Source: Elusimicrobia bacterium CG08_land_8_20_14_0_20_59_10
Lineage (GTDB): Bacteria > Elusimicrobiota > Elusimicrobia > Elusimicrobiales > UBA9959
Assembly: GCA_002779045.1 (NCBI GenBank)
Contig: PEXO01000308.1
Coordinates: 1-7,216, forward strand
Reading direction: 5' to 3'
Length of the DNA: 7,216 nt
Shown here: positions 1-6,104 of the stretch, piece after piece
Layout of the letters: every line of letters starts with the position of its first letter
Position numbering within the stretch: the first letter of the stretch is position 1
Notes under the pieces: model-generated
Told to the model about the DNA's origin: nothing
Database searches by the model: none
The model's input: the letters and a program-made list of their open reading frames with translations, nothing else
Made by a program: the position numbers and the translations under genes

Positions 1-438
1 CTGGCCGCCGGCCGCGCGGCCGCCAGGTACGACGACGCGCCCGCCTGGCTGAAAGGCGCGGTCCCGGTCTTTCTGATAGCCGCCGTTCTGGCCGCGCTGA
101 ATTTTTCCACCGGTCTGTTCGGCCCGCCGGACGCCGGCTGGCGCATCTTCGCCATACTGCCGCTGTTCCTGCTGCGCGATATGATGTTCCTGCAATGGTG
201 CCGCTTCTCGGCCAGCCGCCGCCCCGAGATGATGGCGCTTATCTATATCGCCCTGGCCTATGCCCTGCCCGGGCTGATACTCGGCCCCGCCGGGCTGAAA
301 GCCGCCCTGCCTTACTTCCTGCCTTATGTCGGCGAGGGCATAGGCGCCGCCGCCAACCTGGCCGGAGCGCTGGCGCAGGCGCTGATAATGGGGTTCTTCC
401 TCTATAAAAAAATAAGGCCCGCCGTCTCGGGGGCCTGA
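1..438 (+). CDS. C-terminal part of a multi-spanning membrane protein (5' end outside window)
   Basis: Reading frame 1 is open from the first base to a TGA at 436-438, giving 145 residues with no start in view, so the gene begins upstream. The fragment is strongly hydrophobic, with about four likely membrane helices at roughly residues 19-42 (around VPVFLIAAVLAALNF), 47-66 (RIFAILPLFLLRDMMF), 77-97 (MMALIYIALAYALPGLIL) and 116-136 (AANLAGALAQALIMGFFLY). It ends in a short basic tail containing KKIRP, which suggests a cytoplasmic C-terminus. A Met codon at 181 also opens an 85-residue frame, but the hydrophobic coding pattern is continuous across it, so it is not a separate gene. I do not recognise the family; an integral membrane enzyme or a transporter subunit are both possible. 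It converges on the phosphoesterase gene. Confidence 0.75.
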   Translation: MAAGRAAARYDDAPAWLKGAVPVFLIAAVLAALNFSTGLFGPPDAGWRIFAILPLFLLRDMMFLQWCRFSASRRPEMMALIYIALAYALPGLILGPAGLKAALPYFLPYVGEGIGAAANLAGALAQALIMGFFLYKKIRPAVSGA

Positions 439-471
439 AAAACACCTGCTTGTCAGCCGGACCCCAGGTGT
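438..471 (-). terminator. Intrinsic terminator of the phosphoesterase gene
   Basis: Read on the minus strand, ACACCTG (471-465) pairs with CAGGTGT (448-442) in a 7-bp stem. A second small stem, GTC/GAC, can form inside the loop. The stem runs directly into a short U tract (TTTTT on the minus strand at 442-438). It lies 41 nt past the minus-strand stop codon at 513-515. On the plus strand the hairpin is not followed by Ts, so it most likely serves the minus-strand gene only. The T run is short, which lowers confidence. Confidence 0.55.
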
Positions 472-512
472 GCCGGGGTGCCGCTGGCGGCGCGACGGCA
501 TTCCGCAAAACA

Positions 513-2714
513 CTATTCCTTTATTTCCGTACCGGTCAGGGCGTAGAGGAAGCCGTCCATGGCATTTATGAAGAGCGTGTTGCCGGAGACGGCCGGCGAC
601 GACGCGGTGGGCGCGCCCAGCGCGAAGCGGCTCAGCAGTTTACCGTCCTTCCCTATGCAAAAAACACCGCCGGACAGGTCAACGGCCCACACGCAGCGCG
701 CTGAAACCGCCGGGCTTGAGACCACCTGGTTCCCCCCGTACTTATAAGGCGCCGCGCTCAGCGCCGAAGGCCCCGCGAAATCCAGCGTCCACAGCGCCAC
801 TCCGTCCGAGGCCCGCACCTTAACAAGCCGCCACTTCCCGTCTATGGAGTAGAGGGCGCCTTCGGCTGCGTCCAGCGCCGGAGTGGCCGCGCCGCGTTCG
901 AAGCCCGGCACGGACCAGAGCCGCCTGCCGCTTGCCAGATCGAAGGCCTGCAGTTTCGCATCCCCCGTCAGGTAAAGCCTTTTACCGTCCGTCACCGGCG
1001 CCGCGCCGTAGCTTTTCTTTATCTTTCCGACGGCCGCGGCCGTTTTGTTCTTCAGGTCCAGGTTCCAGACCCCGTTGCGCCAGAGCGTGCCCAGCACGGC
1101 ATGCCCGCCGTAAAGCGCCGGGCTCATCAGCGTGGCGCCCCAGTCGTCTATTTCTTTCGCCGTGTAAAGCAAGGCGGTGCTCCCGCGCGCGTCGGCGGCT
1201 TCGATATGATAACGGCTGCCGCCCAAATGCCGGCCCGCGGCGTCGGCCGCGGTAGCGCCCGGAGTGTGCACGCGGCTTAACTGCGCGGCCGGACGCAGCA
1301 CACCCGTGATCGCCCCGTCACGCGGGTCCAGCGTAAGCAGTTCGCCGTTCACCGTCAGCGCTGAGAGCAGCCCGTCCGTGACGGTAGGCGTGTGGATGAC
1401 ATCGGAGGGCAGTTCCGTCCGCCACAAAAGGGTCCCGCTCCCGGCGTCGAAAGCGGAGAGGAACGGCCTTCCTTGCGAGGACCAGGACCTGGCCGCGGTA
1501 TACACCTTCCCGTCATAATACACCGGGGAATTCAGAAAAGGTATGCCGCCGGTATCCGAAGCCCAGGCAATACCCAGCGCCGGCCCGGGGGAATCCGCGG
1601 TCGCGCCGGTCCTGCCGCTATCGCCGTGGAAAGTGTTCCACGCGCCTCCGGGCTTTACTTGTGCGGCGGGCCGCAGGGGTTTTTCAAAGGGAAGCTCCGC
1701 AAGAATGGCGCCCGCGCCGTCCCTGAACCGCAATACGCCGCGCGCCGGAACGGCCGCCGCGGGAAGCGCGGCTTCAAAAGCGTACCTGTTCACCCTGTTA
1801 AGCGCGACCGGGGCGGCTTCCCCTTTCAGCTCCGCCGCCGCGGCGCGGCGCGCCGAATCCAGGTACCGCGCTATCAGCCGGACGTAACTTCCGTCGGCAC
1901 CCTCATAGCCGGTAACACTGGCCAGGCCCCTCATGCCGGCGGGCACGAACTCCCAGCTCAGAACCCCGGAGGAGCTGATGTTCACCACCCGGAAGCCGGC
2001 GGGACTGCAGTCTATCCCGCCGAAGGCCAGCGGGGGCGTTATCAGCGTATTCAGGCCGTCGTCGGAATAGACCCTGTCGGCATGCCAGTGCCCGGAGAAG
2101 ACGGCAAGGATATTATCCGCGTGGGCGACGGCCGTTTCGCGCAGAAGTTCGCTCTCCCGGCCGTCCCGGCCCAGTATATTATGCGCGAAGACCACGGTTT
2201 TTGTCCCCCCGCCGGCCGCGGCCTCCAGGTCCTTGGCGAACCAGTCGGTCTGCGCCGGATCGAAGCCGAAGATATTGAGCACCACAAAATGCGCCGGCCC
2301 GCGGTCAAAGGAATAATACGGCTCTTTGAGCATGGCTTCCGGAGGCTTTCCGTCCTTACCCACGTCGTGGTTGCCCGCGGCCATAAAATACGGCACGGAC
2401 AGGGAGGAAACGGCATTAAGGTAATTCCCCACCTCCGCGGCGTCCGTGCCGCGGTTTACATTGTCTCCCGTATTGAAAATAAAACCGGGACGCGGGGATA
2501 TCTTTTCGATATCCTGCAGGGCGCGCGCCACATTCTCGCCGCTGGAGGCGTCCCGCACATGAAAATCGGTAACATGCACAAAGGTCACCCCGCCGTCGGA
2601 CTCCTCTACCGCTACCCGCGGCCCCGCGCAGCCGGACAGCAGCGCCGCGGCAACAACCGCCGGGAAAAGTCTGTTCATGGATCCGCTGGACATAAGGACG
2701 GTTAGCGCAAGCAT
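513..2714 (-). CDS. Predicted lipoprotein: calcineurin-like metallophosphoesterase fused to a PQQ-type beta-propeller
   Basis: The protein has 733 residues. A hydrophobic N-terminus ends in the lipobox LSGC (Cys29), so export and lipid anchoring are likely. Residues 43-215 carry the metallophosphoesterase metal-site motifs in order: DFH (50-52), GDN (83-85), GNHD (114-117), AHN (His178) and GHWH (208-211). The family uses a two-metal centre to hydrolyse phosphate mono- or diesters; the substrate is not readable here. Residues 216-350 form a linker or beta-sandwich. From W359 (WNTFHGDSGRTG) to the end there are six or seven propeller-like repeats, seen as recurring SPA/TPA, YYDG or TDGK, and LxAFD..SGxxLW patterns (for example near 395-433). 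Two starts are possible. ATG 2714 has an AAAGGTGG ribosome site just upstream; ATG 2678 gives a textbook signal peptide beginning MNRLFP with Cys at position 17. The gene is monocistronic in view, with a terminator downstream. The PQQ label describes the fold only; cofactor binding is not implied. Confidence 0.9.
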   Translation of the reverse strand: MLALTVLMSSGSMNRLFPAVVAAALLSGCAGPRVAVEESDGGVTFVHVTDFHVRDASSGENVARALQDIEKISPRPGFIFNTGDNVNRGTDAAEVGNYLNAVSSLSVPYFMAAGNHDVGKDGKPPEAMLKEPYYSFDRGPAHFVVLNIFGFDPAQTDWFAKDLEAAAGGGTKTVVFAHNILGRDGRESELLRETAVAHADNILAVFSGHWHADRVYSDDGLNTLITPPLAFGGIDCSPAGFRVVNISSSGVLSWEFVPAGMRGLASVTGYEGADGSYVRLIARYLDSARRAAAAELKGEAAPVALNRVNRYAFEAALPAAAVPARGVLRFRDGAGAILAELPFEKPLRPAAQVKPGGAWNTFHGDSGRTGATADSPGPALGIAWASDTGGIPFLNSPVYYDGKVYTAARSWSSQGRPFLSAFDAGSGTLLWRTELPSDVIHTPTVTDGLLSALTVNGELLTLDPRDGAITGVLRPAAQLSRVHTPGATAADAAGRHLGGSRYHIEAADARGSTALLYTAKEIDDWGATLMSPALYGGHAVLGTLWRNGVWNLDLKNKTAAAVGKIKKSYGAAPVTDGKRLYLTGDAKLQAFDLASGRRLWSVPGFERGAATPALDAAEGALYSIDGKWRLVKVRASDGVALWTLDFAGPSALSAAPYKYGGNQVVSSPAVSARCVWAVDLSGGVFCIGKDGKLLSRFALGAPTASSPAVSGNTLFINAMDGFLYALTGTEIKE

Positions 2715-2871
2715 ATTCCACCTTTGCTCTTTTTGTTCCGGCGCGAATTTTATGATCTGCAGGAACGGCTTACCTACCGCTATAATAGCAATTCATGCGA
2801 AGGCGCCGTACCGGGCATGCCGGGATCCCCGGGAACAGGGATGGCTCTTTTTCATGGTTTTATTATAAAGT
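2715..2871. promoter_or_regulatory. Divergent intergenic promoter region
   Basis: This 157-bp gap separates the divergent phosphoesterase and ABC-exporter genes, so it should carry promoters for both. On the plus strand a perfect TATAAT lies at 2781-2786, but no good -35 box stands 16-18 bp upstream. A second AT-rich site, TATTAT overlapping TATAAA (2861-2869), lies directly before the ABC start. On the minus strand TAAAAT (2752-2747) is a weak -10 candidate and AAAGGTGG (2726-2719) is a good ribosome site for ATG 2714. Two mutually exclusive small hairpins share 2820-2823: CCGG/CCGG at 2811-2823 and CCGGG/CCCGG at 2820-2832. The absence of clear -35 boxes suggests activator-dependent or non-sigma70 promoters, but this is inference. 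Confidence 0.45.
2781..2786 (+). promoter_or_regulatory. Candidate -10 box (TATAAT) for the ABC exporter operon
   Basis: The hexamer is a perfect match to the sigma70 -10 consensus in otherwise GC-rich DNA. The expected start of transcription near 2793 would give a leader of about 80 nt that contains the 2811-2832 hairpins. No TTGACA-like box is found at the right spacing and there is no extended TG motif. The same bases read TATTAT on the other strand, so the direction of use is uncertain. Confidence 0.3.
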
Positions 2872-3624
2872 ATGCTTATGCCGCCCGTGATAACAGCTTC
2901 ACAACTCCGTAAGAATTACGGCGAACTGTGCGCCGTGGCCGGCATTGATTTTGAGATAAACCGGGGAGAATGCTTCGGCCTGCTGGGCCCGAACGGCGCC
3001 GGCAAGACCACCACCGTAAAGATGCTTACCTGCGCCCTGCCGCTTTCCGGCGGTGACATAACCGTTGAGGGCCTGAGCGTCGCCAAAGACCCACGCGGGA
3101 TAAAATACCTGCTGGGCGTCTGCCCCCAGGAGATGAACCTGGATCCGGATTTTTCGGTTTTAAAGAACCTCATAGTCTATTCCCGCTATTTCGACATCCC
3201 CTACGCCGAGGCAAAAGGGCGCGCTGAAGAACTGATAAACCGCTTCCACCTGCACGATAAACTGGACCGCCCCATCGAGGACCTCTCCGGCGGCCTCAAG
3301 AAAAGGCTGCTTATGGCCCGCGCGCTGATAAACAAGCCCAGGGTGCTCATCCTCGACGAGCCCACCACCGGGCTTGACCCCCAGTCCCGCCGCCAGATCT
3401 GGGAGGAAGTGCGGGAGATGAAGAAGCACGGCCTGACCACCCTGCTTACCACGCATTATATCGAGGAAGCCGAACTGTTGTGCGACCGGCTGGTGATAAT
3501 AGACGCCGGCAAAATTGTGGAGCAGGGAACACCCCGGCAGCTGATAGAGAAGCATCTTGAGGGAAAGGGCAGCCTGGAGGACGTATTCCTGAAACTCACC
3601 GGGAAACACTTGCGCGATGAATGA
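2872..3624 (+). CDS. ABC transporter ATP-binding protein, NodI/ABC-2 exporter type
   Basis: This 250-residue cytoplasmic ATPase should power the permease encoded next. All nucleotide-binding motifs are intact: Walker A GPNGAGKTT (39-47), Q-loop Gln86 (CPQE), signature LSGGLKKR (138-145), Walker B LILDEP (159-164), D-loop GLDP (167-170) and H-switch His195. The wording of the signature and of GLDPQSRRQIW (167-177) resembles NodI and related drug/polysaccharide exporters. NodI in rhizobia helps export lipo-chitooligosaccharide, but most homologues in other bacteria have unknown cargo, so no symbol is assigned. An in-frame TAA at 2866-2868 sits just before ATG 2872, so the start must be 2872, ATG 2878 or GTG 2887. 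None has a Shine-Dalgarno sequence. The gene overlaps the permease gene by 8 nt, which indicates translational coupling. Confidence 0.95.
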   Translation: MLMPPVITASQLRKNYGELCAVAGIDFEINRGECFGLLGPNGAGKTTTVKMLTCALPLSGGDITVEGLSVAKDPRGIKYLLGVCPQEMNLDPDFSVLKNLIVYSRYFDIPYAEAKGRAEELINRFHLHDKLDRPIEDLSGGLKKRLLMARALINKPRVLILDEPTTGLDPQSRRQIWEEVREMKKHGLTTLLTTHYIEEAELLCDRLVIIDAGKIVEQGTPRQLIEKHLEGKGSLEDVFLKLTGKHLRDE

Positions 3625-4411
3625 AGCCCGCATATTAAGGAATATCTCTTACCGCGCCTGGCATATGTGGCGGCGAAATATTGACGTGTCGCTGGTGACC
3701 TGGAAGACCAATGTCGTCCCGCCGCTGCTTGAGCCGGTGCTTTACATACTGGCTTTCGGCGTGGGCCTTGGCGCCTATGTGCAGAAGATAAGCTTCGACG
3801 GCCGGGCTTACGACTATCTTACTTTCCTCGCGCCGGGCATGATAGCCGTGGGTGTGATGTTCCATTCCATTTTCGAGACCATGTACGGCGCCTTCATACG
3901 CCTGCGCTACCAGAAAACCTTCGACGCCGTCATCACCACCCCGCTCTCGGCCGAGGATATCCTGGCCGGCGAGATACTGTCCGGCGCCACCAAGGGGCTT
4001 TTCGCGGGGACGGCTATCCTGCTTATAGTCACGCTGTTCGGCCTGGCCTCCTATCCTTCAAGCCTGGTGATACTGCCGCTGGCGGCCCTGGCGGGGCTTA
4101 TGTTCGCTTCATTCGGACTGCTGTTCGCCGCCACGGCGCCTTACATAGACAACCTCAACCTGCCCATTTTCCTTTTCATCAACCCGATGTTCCTGTTCAG
4201 CGGCACCTTTTTCCCGTTGGACGGCATGCCGGCCTGGATCAGGCTGGCGGCGAACATACTGCCGCTTACCCACCTGGTGAACATTACCCGCGCCGCCGCC
4301 TTCGGCCGCCTGCACGCGGCTTTGCTCTGGGACCTGCTGTATATCGTGGTTTTAACCGCAACGATGGCCTATATCGCCATCCGCAAGATGAAAACCCGGC
4401 TGATAAAATAA
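3617..4411 (+). CDS. ABC-2 type transporter permease, NodJ-like
   Basis: This 264-residue inner-membrane protein is the channel-forming partner of the preceding ATPase. It has a short basic N-terminus and about six membrane helices near residues 33-54, 68-92, 123-143, 148-173, 182-200 and 238-256. It carries the family's diagnostic C-terminal stretch, FLFSGTFFPLDGMPAW (192-207) followed by LPLTHLVNITR (215-225). The region after the second helix (RLRYQKTFDAVITTPLSAED, 95-114) matches the coupling helix that contacts the ATPase in ABC-2 permeases. The length is typical of NodJ-like proteins (about 260 residues). The start ATG lies inside the ATPase stop region, so translation is probably coupled; no strong ribosome site is seen. 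Two copies of each subunit would make the transporter. Exported cargo is unknown. Confidence 0.93.
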   Translation: MNEARILRNISYRAWHMWRRNIDVSLVTWKTNVVPPLLEPVLYILAFGVGLGAYVQKISFDGRAYDYLTFLAPGMIAVGVMFHSIFETMYGAFIRLRYQKTFDAVITTPLSAEDILAGEILSGATKGLFAGTAILLIVTLFGLASYPSSLVILPLAALAGLMFASFGLLFAATAPYIDNLNLPIFLFINPMFLFSGTFFPLDGMPAWIRLAANILPLTHLVNITRAAAFGRLHAALLWDLLYIVVLTATMAYIAIRKMKTRLIK

Positions 4412-4427
4412 GGGGATAACTTCAGAT

Positions 4428-6020
4428 ATGCAGACAAAGAACCTGACGGGCAAACATCTTATTGGCGGGAAGTTTTGCGGCACCGGCGGCCGCTTCCGGG
4501 GCGTGGACCCGGCCTCCGGAGCGGCGCTTGAGCCCGCTTTCTGCGAAGCCGGAACTTCCGAAGTAAATAAAGCGCTGGAACTGGCGGACAAGGCTTTCGA
4601 CTTTCTGCAGACCGTGCCGGTGACAAAGATAGCGGCGCTGCTGGAGCGGATAGCGCAGGGGCTGGAAGCGGAAGGGGCAGCCATCATCGCGCGGGCGCAT
4701 CAGGAGACGGCGCTGCCGGTGGAGCGGCTGCGTTCTGAACTTGCCCGCACGGCCGGGCAGGCGCGGACCTTCGCGGCGCTTGCGCGCGGCGGTTCCTGGG
4801 CGCAGGCGCGTATCGACCACGCCCTGCCCGGGCGCAAGCCGCTGCCCAAGCCGGATATCCGCACTGTTTTTATGGGCGTGGGACCGGTAGTCGTTTTCGG
4901 GGCAAGCAATTTCCCGCTGGCCATCTCCGTAGCCGGCACCGACACCGTGGCGGCTTTCGCGGCGCGCTGCCCGGTGGTGGTAAAAGGACATCCGGCGCAT
5001 CCGGGCACCTGCGAACTGGTAGCCCGCGTCATCGCAAAAGCCATAGACCGGGCCGGCCTGCCGCCGGGCATGTTCTCCATGCTCCAGGCTTCCGGTTACG
5101 AAGCCGGTCTTGCGCTTGTGAACCATCCGCTTACCGCGGCGGTGGCCTTTACGGGCTCCCTCCAGGGCGGCAGGGCGCTGTTCGACGCCGCCGCCGCCCG
5201 GCCGGAGCCTATCCCGGTGTATGCGGAAATGGGCAGCGTGAACCCCGTTTTCATCCTGCCGGGAGCGGCGGCTGCCGGCGCGGATAAGATAGCCGAAGGC
5301 CTTGTCCGTTCGCTGAATACCGGCGTGGGCCAGTTCTGCACCAGCCCGGGCATGGCGCTCGCGGTCGACGGCCCCTCGTTCAAAAAACTTCTGGCCGCGA
5401 TCTGCGCCAGGGCTGCTTACATCCCCCCCGCCGCCATGCTGCATGCCGGCATGCAGGCGGCGTATGACCGCGGCACAAAGCGCCTGGCCTCCATCCCGGG
5501 CGTTAAACTTGCCGGGGCCGGGGCTGCCGGTGCGCCGGGCGCCGGCGGCACAAAAATGGCGTCCTGCAGGATCTTTACCGCCGACGCCGCCCTGCTGAGC
5601 GTCCGGCCTGAACTGTCCGAAGAAGTTTTCGGCCCGTCCATTATCATTTTCCGCTGCAGGGATATGGCGCAGCTGCACGACGCCGCGCGCCGCATGCGCG
5701 GCAGCCTGACCGCCACCATCCACGGAACAAAGAGCGAACTCCTTAAGCACGGCGGGCTCGTGCGGGCGCTCCAGCGCAGGGCGGGCCGCATTCTTTTTAA
5801 CGGTTTCCCCACCGGCCTGGAGCCCTGCGCGAGCCTGCACCACGGCGGACCCTATCCCGCCACGACCCACAGCTTCTTTACCAGCGTGGGGACCGCGGCT
5901 ATCTACAGGTATGTGCGGCCGGTCTGCTTCCAGGGTTTCCCCGACCCCGCCCTGCCCGAAGAACTGCGCGCAGCCAACCCGCGCCGCTTGCGGCGGCTGG
6001 TGGACGGCGAGTTAATATAA
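4428..6020 (+). CDS. Aldehyde dehydrogenase (NAD(P)+), 2-oxoglutarate-semialdehyde dehydrogenase type
   Basis: The 530-residue soluble enzyme is predicted to oxidise an aldehyde to the acid with NAD(P)+. Catalytic residues are present: Asn161 (GASNFP), Lys186 of the cofactor site (VVKGHPAHPG), Glu267 (YAEMGSVNP), nucleophile Cys304 (GQFCTSPG) and Glu399 of EEVFGP. Several features are typical of 2,5-dioxovalerate (alpha-ketoglutarate semialdehyde) dehydrogenases: the length near 530, the ETALPVERLRSELART stretch (about 92-107), and a C-terminus with FNGFPTG, HGGPYPATT and RPVCFQGFPDPALPEEL. That enzyme closes the routes from pentoses, aldarates and hydroxyproline to 2-oxoglutarate, but no other gene of such a pathway is in view, so the true aldehyde could differ. 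It starts 16 nt after the permease stop. AAGGGG (4410-4415) is a possible ribosome site, 12 nt from ATG, rather long. Co-transcription with the exporter is likely. Confidence 0.9.
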   Translation: MQTKNLTGKHLIGGKFCGTGGRFRGVDPASGAALEPAFCEAGTSEVNKALELADKAFDFLQTVPVTKIAALLERIAQGLEAEGAAIIARAHQETALPVERLRSELARTAGQARTFAALARGGSWAQARIDHALPGRKPLPKPDIRTVFMGVGPVVVFGASNFPLAISVAGTDTVAAFAARCPVVVKGHPAHPGTCELVARVIAKAIDRAGLPPGMFSMLQASGYEAGLALVNHPLTAAVAFTGSLQGGRALFDAAAARPEPIPVYAEMGSVNPVFILPGAAAAGADKIAEGLVRSLNTGVGQFCTSPGMALAVDGPSFKKLLAAICARAAYIPPAAMLHAGMQAAYDRGTKRLASIPGVKLAGAGAAGAPGAGGTKMASCRIFTADAALLSVRPELSEEVFGPSIIIFRCRDMAQLHDAARRMRGSLTATIHGTKSELLKHGGLVRALQRRAGRILFNGFPTGLEPCASLHHGGPYPATTHSFFTSVGTAAIYRYVRPVCFQGFPDPALPEELRAANPRRLRRLVDGELI

Positions 6021-6038
6021 ACCCGGGAGAACGACTTT

Positions 6039-6104
6039 ATGGCCGCAATAGGTGTAAAAAGAAAAACCTCGGATAACCTGTCCTCAGTCTATCCACTTTA
6101 TTAA
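6039..6104 (+). CDS. Possible 21-residue small protein or remnant N-terminus
   Basis: A GGGAGA ribosome site (6025-6030) stands 8 nt before ATG 6039, the best-placed Shine-Dalgarno sequence on the plus strand in this window. The frame encodes 21 residues, starting MAAIGVKRKTSDNL and ending SSVYPLY, before TAA at 6102-6104. It begins 18 nt after the dehydrogenase stop, as a fourth operon gene would. Its last 21 nt overlap the 3' end of the opposing kinase-like gene. It is basic in the middle and has no membrane segment. It could be a real small protein, the surviving start of a deleted or truncated gene, or chance. I recognise no family. Confidence 0.3.
   Translation: MAAIGVKRKTSDNLSSVYPLY
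6056..6094 (-). terminator. Intrinsic terminator of the PAS/HATPase gene, overlapping its stop codon
   Basis: On the minus strand the 24-nt segment 6094-6071 can fold into a hairpin: GGATAG pairs with TTATCC (one G-U), then after an A/G mismatch CTG pairs with CAG around an AGGA loop. GAGG follows, then the T-rich run TTTTTCTTTTT (6066-6056). The hairpin's upstream arm lies in the last codons of the gene (stop at 6086-6084). The plus-strand reading of the same hairpin is followed only by a weak T-rich stretch, so any use by the exporter operon is doubtful. Confidence 0.5.

Noticed and set aside
480..491. Short GC hairpin (GCCG/CGGC) between the convergent genes
   Set aside because: It has only four or five base pairs and no T run on either strand; the neighbouring 438-471 hairpin is the better terminator.
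513..1650. Quinoprotein dehydrogenase activity in the propeller half of the lipoprotein
   Set aside because: The repeats match the general PQQ-type propeller fold, but I see no quinone-site residues, and many such propellers (for example BamB) bind no cofactor.
1392..2705. 437-codon open frame on the plus strand opposite the phosphoesterase
   Set aside because: The minus-strand gene has clear phosphoesterase and propeller motifs. The plus-strand product is low-complexity, rich in Arg, Gly and Pro, and lacks any domain pattern.
2872..4411. Assigning the exporter as nodI and nodJ with lipo-chitooligosaccharide as cargo
   Set aside because: No nod box and no nodulation synthesis genes are in view, and the same family is widespread in non-symbiotic bacteria. 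Only the family level is supported.
4422..5870. 482-codon open frame on the minus strand opposite the dehydrogenase
   Set aside because: The opposite strand encodes an enzyme with all catalytic motifs. The minus-strand product is Arg/Gly/Ala-rich with no recognisable domain, as expected from an antisense frame in GC-rich DNA.
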